A DNA stretch of 9,049 bases, taken from contig JANYAL010000122.1 of the NCBI GenBank assembly GCA_025361325.1, forward strand, positions 1-9,049. The letters are read 5' to 3'. The notes below the pieces were generated by a model, which had not been told where the DNA came from, made no database searches, and saw only the letters and a program-made list of their open reading frames with translations. The stretch comes from Bacteroidota bacterium (lineage in GTDB: Bacteria > Bacteroidota > Bacteroidia > Chitinophagales > Chitinophagaceae). The translations under genes and the position numbers were made by a program. This document shows, piece after piece, positions 1-7,349 of the stretch (position 1 is the stretch's first letter; every line of letters begins with the position of its first letter).

Positions 1-50
1 AATTAGTAAGCTGGGCATACACTCCAATGGGTAAACAGGCTGGGTTGCAT

Positions 51-113
51 TGTAACCTTCCCTGTTTTTAAGACAGTACAAAATTAGACTCAAATGAAAC
101 GGGGAAGGTTACA
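51..113. repeat. Perfect 12-bp inverted repeat with 39-nt spacer
   Basis: The arm TGTAACCTTCCC (51-62) is exactly reverse-complemented by GGGAAGGTTACA (102-113). It lies about 50 bp past the stop codon of the GH2-GH53 gene. A smaller hairpin, CTGT (62-65) with ACAG (73-76), sits in the spacer. Neither strand has a T-run directly after the distal arm, so it does not look like a standard intrinsic terminator. Both arms carry GTAACC, pointing towards each other, which resembles the -35 element of ECF sigma promoters. It could be a pair of promoter or operator half-sites, or a structured RNA. Confidence 0.6.
84..112 (-). promoter_or_regulatory. Candidate ECF-sigma-type promoter reading leftward
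   Basis: On the minus strand GTAACC (112-107) is followed after a 17-nt spacer by GTCTAA (89-84). ECF sigma promoters typically have an AAC-containing -35 and a CGTC/GTCTAA-like -10 about 16-17 nt apart, so both motifs and spacing fit. Transcription would run out of the left edge. The first left-reading ATG at 50-48 hits a stop after 15 codons. The ATG at 18-16 is open to the edge, but only six codons are visible. The call rests on motif resemblance alone. Confidence 0.3.
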
Positions 114-160
114 GAACGTCATAACTATTCAAAAATCCCTTTCAAAGAATCATCCATGTT

Positions 161-3100
161 TCAGTCAGGCTGTTTTTTTTCATTCCCGCTGAGGTATTGT
201 TTGCTGAAGGTATCATACATCCCCATATAATCATTTGCCTTACCATCCCTGTCAAAGATGGATTCCCAGGTGCTCAGGGGCTCCCAGATGCAGGTGCCCT
301 TGCCCTTATTACCCGGCAGGCCGAACACGATCCGGTTCACTTCTTCCTTGCGGGCCGAGTATTCCACTACCATCAGGTCCTTATGATACCTGCGCAACAG
401 GTCGTTCAGATTGTCCCGCAGGTCATCCAGCGTGCCATGCCATTTGGGGTAATAGGAAAGCCCGATCACATCGAATGGCACTTTGCGGGCCAGCATTTGG
501 TCAATGAAGAAAACAGACTCTTCATTCTGCCCGCCCAGGGCGATATGCAACATGATAACAATGGAAGGATCGGCCGCCTTCACACCGGCAATACCTGCTG
601 AAATGAGCTGCGCTAAACTATCTACATGGCTGATACTTCCCTCAGGCCATACCATACCGTGATTGATCTCGTTCCCTACCTGCACCATATCCGGCGCGGT
701 GCCCTGGTCCTTCAGTTCACGGATCACCATCTTTGTATATTCATACAGTCTCTTTTTCAGCTCCGTAAAAGACAGGTTACGCCAGGCTGCGGGTTCATAC
801 TGCTTGCCCGGATCTGCCCAGTAATCACTGTAATGGAAATCGAGCAGGAATTTCATGCCCGCCGCCTTGATACGCTTTGCCATAAGTTTGGTTTGGGCCA
901 GGTCGCAGAAACCTTTCTTCGGCGAATAGCCGCTGTCGCGGGCGGGATCATTGAAGATACGCAGGCGGATATAATTGAAGCCATGATCTTTCATGATCAG
1001 TAGCGGGTCTTTCTGTACGCCGCCGTCCGAGAATTTCCTCCCCTGCTCCTCCAGTTGCGGCAAAAAGGAGATATCGGCGCCCAGCATCTTCGTGGCCTCC
1101 CGTGGCCTGGCAGCCTCACCAGTCAGTAAATAATCCTTATCAATAGTAACAGAAGCAACACTGCCGGGTGCAACTGTTACGATATCCGTAGACCCGGTGA
1201 ACAGTCCCACCCCCTTCGCTTCCAAATGAATGGTACCTGCCTCGTTGTTAGACTGCACAATTACCTGGCATTTGCCATTGAATAAACTTCTTTTCCAGTC
1301 TCCATCAACACATTTATCCGGTTCATGGCTGCTGGGATCGCCATTGCCCACCCCGATGATCCTGCCCGGACCGGAAATAACGAACCGTACCATATTGTCT
1401 GCATCAGGCACTTCACGCCCTTCACGATCCACTACGCTCAGATTGATCACGCTGATATCATTTCCATCGGCAAGCAGGGTGGTCTTGTAGGGTGTCATCA
1501 CCACTTCTGTTGGTGTACCGGTGGTCTCCACTTTTGCCGTTAATTTTCTTCCTTTTTTATAGGCTACCGCTTCCAGCTTACCGGGTTCATAGTTTACAGT
1601 CCACTGCAAATGTCCATTGCGTGGCATATCTTTCTTACCCTGGCTCTTCCCGTTAAGGAACAATTCCACGTCATCGGCATTTGTATTCACCCACACATCG
1701 ATGGGCTTACCCCGTTTATCACGCCAGTTCCAGTGCGGGGATATGTGCAATACATCTTTGTTGGTCCACCAGCTCTGGTAATAGTAATAGATGTTCTTGG
1801 GGAAACCGCACATGTCCATGATGCCGAAATGCGAATTGATATTGGGCCAGTGAAAGGGCGTTGGTTCACCGCGGTAATCAAAACCCGTCCACACAAATCC
1901 GCCTATCCAGTAATCATTGGGTTCAGCCAGCTTCCACCAGGTCTCTGCTGTACTGGCCCACCAGGGTGCTGTGATATCCTGGTCGGGCACATAGCCCCGT
2001 ATGCTGTCCTTTTCATAGATACCCCGGGTGGTGACTGTACTTCCCATCTCGGTACCGATGATGGGCTGACCGGGATGATCGCGATGATAATCGGCTGCCC
2101 CCTCCTGACGATAATTGAAACCACGTACCGGGATCACTTCATTCACGCCGGGGAATTCATTGGCCACATCCGCAGCATAGGTGCTGGTGCGCGTGGGATC
2201 CAGTTCACGCTGCTTCGCCAAAAGCGTCTGTGCTATGCGTTTACCATAACTGTTGGTTTGTATCCAGCCTTCCTCGTTGCCGATTGACCAGAGGAAAACA
2301 GAAGGATGATTCCTGTCGCGCAGGATCATCCGTTCAAATTGGCCCAGGTTCTCCGTACTGCTGTTCAGCAAACGGTTCTCGTCCAGCACCAGCATGCCCA
2401 GGCTGTCGCAGGCTTCCAGGAATGCAGGCGTGGGCGGATTATGGCTGGTGCGACAGGCATTCACGCCCATATTCTTCAACAGCCGGATACGGTAGTATTG
2501 CAGTGGATCGGGTATAGCACTGCCAACGCCGGCATGGTCCTGGTGATTGCAGGTGCCGTATATTTTTACATGCGTACCATTGAGGAAAAAGCCACTGGTG
2601 GCGTCGAAACGCAGGGTACGGATACCCATTCTTGTTTTTGCCACATCCACCACCCTGTTGCCCGACCTAACGACAGACACTACACGATACAGATAAGGAT
2701 TCTCAAGCGACCATAGTACCGGGTCAGGGACTGTTAACTTCTGTTTGATGGTACCGTTTTGATCCATAGCGATCGAAAGCGGTTGTTCTTTGGTTCTTGC
2801 GATCTCCTTTCCATCCCGGTCTGTTATATAGGACCAGACCGAACAGTCCGCCGTTGCATAGTTCCTGTTCTCCACGGTTGTTTCCACATGTACCATGGCC
2901 GTTTTGTCCTGTACTTCGGAATACACGAACAGTCCGCCCGACGGCACATGCAGGTTATCAAATTGATTCAGCCACACATGACGGTAGATGCCGGCACCCT
3001 CATAGAACCAGCCTTCATATTGGGTGGCATCCACCCGTACCACCAGCACATTGTCTTTGTTGAACCGCACAAAGTCTGTTACATCATAGCTTGCACCCAT

Positions 3101-3595
3101 ATAGCCACTCAGGTTATTGCCCACATAAAAGCCGTTGAGCCAGATACTGGCATTCCGGAATATCCCGTCGAACTGTACCTGGAAACGGGTGCCGGAATCT
3201 GCAGCGGATATAACAAAATGTTTACGGTACCAGCCAATACTCGTTTCCGGGAACAGGCCCCCCACCGGTTTAAAGCCATGCGATTCCACGTCGAAACTTG
3301 GTGTGTTCACAAAGGGCAGCTCCACCGCCCAGTCGTGCGGCAGGTTCAGGGTACGCCAGGTATTGTCGTTGAATGAGGGATCGATGGCGGTATGGGATGC
3401 CGCACCGGATTTGGAAAAGATATTGGCAATGCCATAATTGAAATCCTTTTCCGGATTGGTTGCATGGCCAAAATGGAATTTCCAGCCCGCATCTATATTA
3501 ATATGCTGCTGCGCTTTGCCCGGTAAAGACCAGCAGGCTGCAGTAAACAATAACAGGAAAGATCGTTTGAAATAGGATGCTATGATTGTATGCAT
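161..3595 (-). CDS. Secreted GH2 beta-galactosidase / GH53 endo-beta-1,4-galactanase fusion
   Basis: This 1144-residue protein is predicted to degrade beta-1,4-galactan outside the cytoplasm. The signal peptide covers about residues 1-29: basic K10-R11, then the hydrophobic SFLLLFTAAC, with likely cleavage near KAQ|Q. C21 could be a loose lipobox, so surface lipoprotein status is possible. The GH2 part has an N-terminal sugar-binding jelly roll (about 30-215), an Ig-like domain (217-327) and a TIM barrel (330-610). The barrel shows RTSHNPP (382-388), acid/base E441 in SIGNEE and nucleophile E516 in IIGTEMGS. A DUF4982 domain (about 615-690) and a GH2 C-terminal Ig domain containing GNGDPSSHEPDK (about 695-805) follow. 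The GH53 barrel (about 838-1140) starts at GADISFL and has DFHYSDYWADPGKQ (919-932), acid/base E976 in VGNEIN, LSYYPKWHG (1046-1054) and nucleophile E1078 in VVEYS. Both catalytic pairs are intact, with no obvious low-complexity linker between the halves. The start is ATG at 3595, directly before the signal peptide, with no Shine-Dalgarno. An A8 run falls in the last codons. Endo cutting by GH53 would feed ends to the exo-acting GH2. Confidence 0.93.
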   Translation of the reverse strand: MHTIIASYFKRSFLLLFTAACWSLPGKAQQHINIDAGWKFHFGHATNPEKDFNYGIANIFSKSGAASHTAIDPSFNDNTWRTLNLPHDWAVELPFVNTPSFDVESHGFKPVGGLFPETSIGWYRKHFVISAADSGTRFQVQFDGIFRNASIWLNGFYVGNNLSGYMGASYDVTDFVRFNKDNVLVVRVDATQYEGWFYEGAGIYRHVWLNQFDNLHVPSGGLFVYSEVQDKTAMVHVETTVENRNYATADCSVWSYITDRDGKEIARTKEQPLSIAMDQNGTIKQKLTVPDPVLWSLENPYLYRVVSVVRSGNRVVDVAKTRMGIRTLRFDATSGFFLNGTHVKIYGTCNHQDHAGVGSAIPDPLQYYRIRLLKNMGVNACRTSHNPPTPAFLEACDSLGMLVLDENRLLNSSTENLGQFERMILRDRNHPSVFLWSIGNEEGWIQTNSYGKRIAQTLLAKQRELDPTRTSTYAADVANEFPGVNEVIPVRGFNYRQEGAADYHRDHPGQPIIGTEMGSTVTTRGIYEKDSIRGYVPDQDITAPWWASTAETWWKLAEPNDYWIGGFVWTGFDYRGEPTPFHWPNINSHFGIMDMCGFPKNIYYYYQSWWTNKDVLHISPHWNWRDKRGKPIDVWVNTNADDVELFLNGKSQGKKDMPRNGHLQWTVNYEPGKLEAVAYKKGRKLTAKVETTGTPTEVVMTPYKTTLLADGNDISVINLSVVDREGREVPDADNMVRFVISGPGRIIGVGNGDPSSHEPDKCVDGDWKRSLFNGKCQVIVQSNNEAGTIHLEAKGVGLFTGSTDIVTVAPGSVASVTIDKDYLLTGEAARPREATKMLGADISFLPQLEEQGRKFSDGGVQKDPLLIMKDHGFNYIRLRIFNDPARDSGYSPKKGFCDLAQTKLMAKRIKAAGMKFLLDFHYSDYWADPGKQYEPAAWRNLSFTELKKRLYEYTKMVIRELKDQGTAPDMVQVGNEINHGMVWPEGSISHVDSLAQLISAGIAGVKAADPSIVIMLHIALGGQNEESVFFIDQMLARKVPFDVIGLSYYPKWHGTLDDLRDNLNDLLRRYHKDLMVVEYSARKEEVNRIVFGLPGNKGKGTCIWEPLSTWESIFDRDGKANDYMGMYDTFSKQYLSGNEKKQPD

Positions 3596-3724
3596 ACCCG
3601 TTAAATTAATGGATTGATGTAATAAACAATTAAGGTACTATTAATTCAAGAAATAAGATGATTTTGAGATTTGGCGCATAGTGAATGGTGATATGTGAAA
3701 GAAGTTCAGATCATGTACTGCTTA

Positions 3725-3810
3725 TGCCTGTCCGAACGGGTCATCCGGGCGGGCAGTATCCCTCATCCCATACCCGGTATCCCCCGGCAGGTCATCCGGT
3801 TCGGCAGGCA
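3725..3810. repeat. GC-rich imperfect inverted repeat, REP-like or RNA hairpin
   Basis: TGCCTG-t-CCGAAC (3725-3737) pairs with GTTCGGCAGGCA (3799-3810): 12 base pairs interrupted by a single bulged base. Inside, GGTCATCCGG occurs twice in direct orientation (3739-3748 and 3790-3799), and short CCGGG/CCCGG complements allow more folding. The GC-rich composition stands out against the AT-rich flanks. It sits about 130 bp upstream of the GH2-GH53 start, so it could be a leader RNA structure for that gene or a REP-type extragenic palindrome. No other copy lies in this window. Confidence 0.5.
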
Positions 3811-3822
3811 CCAGGTTCCTAT

Positions 3823-3890
3823 CAGCATGCCTTCAGCATGTGTACTGGTTGCAGAAATCTGCATGCTTTCCCTATGCAGTAGGCATGCTG
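3823..3890. repeat. Perfect 10-bp inverted repeat with clustered GCATGC palindromes
   Basis: CAGCATGCCT (3823-3832) is exactly reverse-complemented by AGGCATGCTG (3881-3890), with 48 nt between. TGTGTAC (3839-3845) can alternatively pair with GTACACA (3890-3896), and GCAGA-AA-TCTGC (3851-3862) is a further dyad. The self-complementary hexamer GCATGC occurs at 3825, 3861 and 3883. The overlapping dyads suggest alternative foldings or multiple protein-binding half-sites. It follows the 3725-3810 element by only 12 bp, so the two may form one module of about 170 bp. Confidence 0.5.
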
Positions 3891-4191
3891 TACACAACCT
3901 GTCCGCAACAAAGTAGTTTTTTAGCAGGTTCAAATTAGAACTTTTTTTAAAAAGGTTCCCCCGCCAATTCCGCCAAATACGACAGGGTTGATACACCTGC
4001 TTTTTTTGGTTCGTATGTTTGCAAAACAGATCTGCAGAACTACAAATTTGCGGATCTGCGGATGACTTGATCAGTTGAAAAAACTTCTTGTGATGCAGGA
4101 ACCCCTGCCCCGGTGATTTTGGGGCTGTAGCCGGGCCTGAAACCATACAGAAGAAAAAGCTCTTTGAAATATTGATAAATTAAAATAATAA

Positions 4192-4222
4192 CCGGTGCGT
4201 ATGAGATACGCATGCGCACCGG
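4192..4222 (-). terminator. Intrinsic terminator of the 995-residue hydrolase gene
   Basis: CCGGTGCG (4192-4199) pairs with CGCACCGG (4215-4222), an 8-bp GC-rich stem with a 15-nt loop. It begins 25 nt past the stop codon. In the direction of transcription it is followed by a U-rich stretch starting TTATTATTTTAATTT. An alternative inner hairpin, GCGTAT-GAG-ATACGC (4197-4211), shares bases with the main stem. On the opposite strand the stem is followed only by CTGTTTTAC, so termination is probably mostly leftward. Confidence 0.78.
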
Positions 4223-4247
4223 CTGTTTTACGATGATGCCGGACACC

Positions 4248-7235
4248 TTAATTGGAGATCGTTAGCAGCCATCCCTTACCTTTTTCCACGGGTATTTTTT
4301 CATTCGCGGTAAATGTCTTTGCGGGTTGAAAGTTTTTGATGGACTTTGCACGGATGGTGGCCTTTAGGGGATCAATGCCCAGCTTTGCCCAGTCGATGTT
4401 CAGCTGCACAGAGGTATTCTCATTGGCCCAGCTGGCAATGGCAACCAGGGCTGCACCCTTCTTTTTATACACGGTAGCAAGGACATCTTCATGATCTGTT
4501 TTAACCGGGCAATCATCGCTCCAGTAACCGATCATGGAGGTACCCTGCATACCGAAAGCATCCCAGGCCTTCCATATCGCACGCGGGTCGGCATGCTCAT
4601 CCCAGGGATAGCGGTTCGTCATACCATAAATCATCCCCCGCCAGGGATTGCCGCCATTTTGCAGCATCTCGCCCATCAGGCCGAAAGGGATACCGCTTAC
4701 TTCGGTGAGGAAAAAATCAGGGCCATTCTTCTCGTAATCAAAATATTCACCGAACCACAGGCGGCTGAGATAAGGAAAATGCTCCATATACAGGTTGGCG
4801 CTGTTGTTGAACCCGTCGTTGCGGTTATACTGGTTGGCCGAATGCAGGTCAATGATGCCGGGGTGCCCTTCGCTGGTCAATACCCTTTTGATCCGTTTCA
4901 TGGTGATGCGGTCGAAGGCCACGTCATCGAGGTAAATACCATCTATACCGGTATGGCGTACCAGCCAATTCATACCTTCCACATAATAATTATGCCAGCG
5001 GCTCATACCGCTGTTCACGATGGCTGCATCCTTCAGTTCAGGTACATACCAGGCTGCGATATAATCATCACCCACATGTTCCTGCAGCCAGGGATTTCCG
5101 CCACCCTTGCCGGTGGAATAGATCTCGTGCCCCAGGCTGCGCAGGGCAAAAGTTTCATAGGCATGGTTGGATAATTCGCGCACCGTATTATAGATCTTCA
5201 CTTTGATGCCCTTCCGGTGCGCTTCATCGATATATGTTTTCAGTTTCCTGTATTCGATGAACGGGTAATTGAGCCAGGGGTTTACGGGTGTAGCGTGATG
5301 GATATTAGCAACGGTGGCGCTGCTTGCCCGGATGGTGTCGATGCTTTCATATTTATGATAGAAACGGGTGCTCCACTGGAAATCGGTGTTGAGGGTATGA
5401 AAGGGTGTGATGAGCAGGTTGAAATTGTAATACAGCACTTCCCCTTTCTTCAGGGTACGTTCCCCGCTGTAATTATTGACCACCACGGCATCTTTCTCTT
5501 CGCTGATATTGATACCGCCTAACTTGCCATTAGCCCAGGATGCTGGCAGCAGCAGTGGTTTCTGTAAATAGAAATTGGTATTCAGGGGGCGTACATAATT
5601 CTCGTCCCGTAGCGAGAACTGTAATCCCGCCTGTACATTGCCTATCCAGGCACCATCCTGGTTCTTGCTGGCCACGTCCCATTTCCAGTTGAAATGGTCG
5701 GGGCGGTAACCGCCTTTCTGACCAAGTCCCATCATATACTTCGATGCGTCTTTTGTGAAGGGTATCTGCATGGCGATCTCTTTCAGCACAAAATCACTAA
5801 GGGCTGTGAGTTTCACCTCATAGGAAAGAAAACCGTCAAATTCCAGCGTTGCCCTCACTTCCATCTGCAGGTCGCCACTGGTATTGATGGCCTTGAACTG
5901 AACGGTGCCTGAATCTTTCCGGGTGTACTTGATGCCGCTGTTTCGCCAGAGCATTTCTTCTCCCCCCGGTTCCGATATATTAAAATGCAGCGGGGCGGCC
6001 AGTATATTATTAGGCTGCTGCTTATAACCGGTCATTTCTTTCGTAAAGAAGGTACGTATCTGCTTGGGGAAACCGTCGTTATTCAATTCCAGCTCCCGGC
6101 CCAGCAGGCTGATCGTGTTGCCATTCACTTTCAGTGGCGTATAGGGAGCAATCACTTTATTGTCCTGTGCCAGTGTGGAATTAAGCCATTTCAGCCTCGA
6201 CTGCTCACGGGGTTCACTGGTTCCGCCATCCGGCGATGACCTGTTGCTCACTGTTAATATGATGTCGATCGTTTTAGGGGACCCTCCTTTCACCGCAATA
6301 AAGGCCTTTCCTTTGTATTCCCCGGGAGCTGTGTTTTGCGGAACATCAATACCACACCACATAGGCTGTACCTGCTGTTTTGGAACGGAGACCTGTTTAC
6401 TGAAAGGGGCACCTGTGTAATCGATACCCCCGGTATTGAAACAGGTCAATTTTTCACCGGGGACCAGGGCAGATCTGCTGCCTCGCAGGTCACTAAAGGT
6501 TATATTCAGGTCCTGCAGGTCCTGCAAAGCATAGATTCCCATTTGAAAAGTAAAATATTCACCGGGATTGGCCTTGCCCGTGAATGAAGTGCTCATTCCT
6601 TTCTGTATCCAGCGATAAGGAATGTAATTTCGCATCTTAATGGGGAAGTTCCTTTCTTCGGGGAACACAAGGAAATTGCTGCCTGCGTTCTTATCCACCA
6701 GGGCCGACACCTCAGCCGCTGTAGCGATCAGTTCCATGGGATAGAAACTGTTGAAATCATTGATGGCCTGTATCTCCTGCACGAAAGTATTGACCGGTAT
6801 ATCAGCTTGGAGGGATTGAAGCCAGCTTTCGGCAGCGGTATTCTCTGCCTTGAGGTACACCCCTTTGGGATAATTGGAACGACCTTCATTTTTATACGGC
6901 ATATAATAAACATAATAACTGCCCTTGCCGGATACCGGTTCAAAGAGCAGCTCGCCGGTTTCATTATTGATGATGCGTGTCTTTACATTGGTTATTTTAC
7001 TGCCCGTCTTTGCATCCTGCACGATGATGCGCTTCTCTTGCGGTTCGTTGTCATGCCTCCGCCAGGGAATGACCACCCTGGCCAGTTTGCCGTTTCCGTT
7101 ATATACAACTATGGCCCGGTGGTTGCCCAGGGAGTCGGCATTCCAGGAATCGTTGCCCGATATATATTTTATATCCTGTGCGGGGAGGGTGCTGGTAAAA
7201 AATCCCAAACTGATGATGCAGATCAGCTTTTTCAT
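4248..7235 (-). CDS. Secreted putative glycoside hydrolase, DUF6067 / GH123-like N-terminal type
   Basis: This 995-residue protein resembles the large Bacteroidota proteins annotated as DUF6067 or glycoside hydrolase domain-containing; the assignment is from memory of family motifs. I place the start at ATG 7235 because MKKLICIISLGFFTSTLPAQ is a clear signal peptide, probably cleaved after PAQ. The frame stays open to a TTG at 7307, but that would add a 24-residue polar extension. Residues up to about 330 look like beta-sandwich modules, and about 350-620 like a second beta-rich region. A TIM-barrel-like domain (about 640-900) contains GIDGIYLDDVAFDR, with D770-D771, then DLHSANQYN and LWFGEYFDYE, with E830. 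These acids are catalytic candidates by position only. SGIPFGLMGEMLQNGGNPWRG follows, then a short C-terminal beta domain. The substrate is unknown. The gene lies 114 bp after the propeller-protein gene and ends in a terminator, so it may be cotranscribed with its upstream neighbour or have its own promoter. Confidence 0.85.
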   Translation of the reverse strand: MKKLICIISLGFFTSTLPAQDIKYISGNDSWNADSLGNHRAIVVYNGNGKLARVVIPWRRHDNEPQEKRIIVQDAKTGSKITNVKTRIINNETGELLFEPVSGKGSYYVYYMPYKNEGRSNYPKGVYLKAENTAAESWLQSLQADIPVNTFVQEIQAINDFNSFYPMELIATAAEVSALVDKNAGSNFLVFPEERNFPIKMRNYIPYRWIQKGMSTSFTGKANPGEYFTFQMGIYALQDLQDLNITFSDLRGSRSALVPGEKLTCFNTGGIDYTGAPFSKQVSVPKQQVQPMWCGIDVPQNTAPGEYKGKAFIAVKGGSPKTIDIILTVSNRSSPDGGTSEPREQSRLKWLNSTLAQDNKVIAPYTPLKVNGNTISLLGRELELNNDGFPKQIRTFFTKEMTGYKQQPNNILAAPLHFNISEPGGEEMLWRNSGIKYTRKDSGTVQFKAINTSGDLQMEVRATLEFDGFLSYEVKLTALSDFVLKEIAMQIPFTKDASKYMMGLGQKGGYRPDHFNWKWDVASKNQDGAWIGNVQAGLQFSLRDENYVRPLNTNFYLQKPLLLPASWANGKLGGINISEEKDAVVVNNYSGERTLKKGEVLYYNFNLLITPFHTLNTDFQWSTRFYHKYESIDTIRASSATVANIHHATPVNPWLNYPFIEYRKLKTYIDEAHRKGIKVKIYNTVRELSNHAYETFALRSLGHEIYSTGKGGGNPWLQEHVGDDYIAAWYVPELKDAAIVNSGMSRWHNYYVEGMNWLVRHTGIDGIYLDDVAFDRITMKRIKRVLTSEGHPGIIDLHSANQYNRNDGFNNSANLYMEHFPYLSRLWFGEYFDYEKNGPDFFLTEVSGIPFGLMGEMLQNGGNPWRGMIYGMTNRYPWDEHADPRAIWKAWDAFGMQGTSMIGYWSDDCPVKTDHEDVLATVYKKKGAALVAIASWANENTSVQLNIDWAKLGIDPLKATIRAKSIKNFQPAKTFTANEKIPVEKGKGWLLTISN

Positions 7236-7300
7236 AAGTTGTAGTTTTATACTTTTCTCCGGCTTATTCTTTTTTCCAGTTACCTTGTTTTTACAGTATA

Positions 7301-7314
7301 GGGACAATTGACCC
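7301..7314. promoter_or_regulatory. Near-palindrome GGGACAATTGACCC, possible operator
   Basis: This 14-bp dyad is perfect except for one mismatched pair. It is centred in the 114-bp gap between the 440-residue gene and the 995-residue hydrolase, 66 bp before the latter's start codon. No T-run follows it on the transcribed strand, so a terminator role is doubtful. It could be a regulator-binding site for the hydrolase gene. Support comes from position and symmetry only. Confidence 0.25.
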
Positions 7315-7349
7315 TGTCATTTCTACAGCGCATGGGTATCCCTGGTCGC

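Larger units (their letters stand above)
3596..4191. other. Gene-free, repeat-rich gap upstream of the GH2-GH53 gene
   Basis: I see no convincing gene on either strand in this stretch of about 600 bp. The reading frames present are short, lack family motifs and overlap repeats. The part nearest the GH2-GH53 start (3596-3670) is AT-rich, as expected for a promoter/leader, but I find no good TAnnTTTG element. Beyond it lie two GC-rich inverted-repeat structures (3725-3810 and 3823-3890, listed separately). There is also an AT-rich dyad at 3938-3958 (GAAC...GTTC arms), a short tandem GCGGAT-CT-GCGGAT at 4050-4063, and a nested hairpin at 4096-4139 (CAGG/CCTG outside, GCCCC/GGGGC inside). It probably holds the leader and regulatory region of the GH2-GH53 gene, or a small structured RNA. 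Confidence 0.6.

Noticed and set aside
1..50. Possible start of a leftward gene at the window edge
   Set aside because: The ATG at 50-48 terminates after 15 codons, and the ATG at 18-16 leaves only six visible codons, too few to support a gene call.
1610..2287. Plus-strand open frame of 225 codons opposite the GH2 barrel
   Set aside because: It lies wholly antisense to a protein with intact catalytic motifs, has no recognisable domain, and is typical of shadow frames opposite well-coded genes.
2759..3376. Plus-strand open frame of 205 codons opposite the GH2 N-terminal domains
   Set aside because: Antisense shadow of the GH2-GH53 gene; its composition is rich in His, Cys and Ile without any motif.
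4096..4139. Nested hairpin CAGG..GCCCC/GGGGC..CCTG as a second terminator
   Set aside because: The stems are short and broken by unpaired bases. The nearest minus-strand T-run is about 14 nt away, so it is noted only as part of the structured gap.
3763..4146. Minus-strand open frame of 127 codons in the long gap
   Set aside because: It has no signal, domain or family motif, runs through several inverted repeats, and no ribosome-binding or promoter signal singles it out.
4491..5174. Plus-strand open frame of 227 codons opposite the DUF6067-type hydrolase
   Set aside because: Antisense shadow; the minus strand there encodes the conserved barrel motifs YLDDVAFDR and WFGEYFDYE.
7236..7307. N-terminal extension of the 995-residue hydrolase from a TTG at 7307
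   Set aside because: It would place 24 polar, Lys-rich residues before a textbook signal peptide. The ATG at 7235 is the better start.
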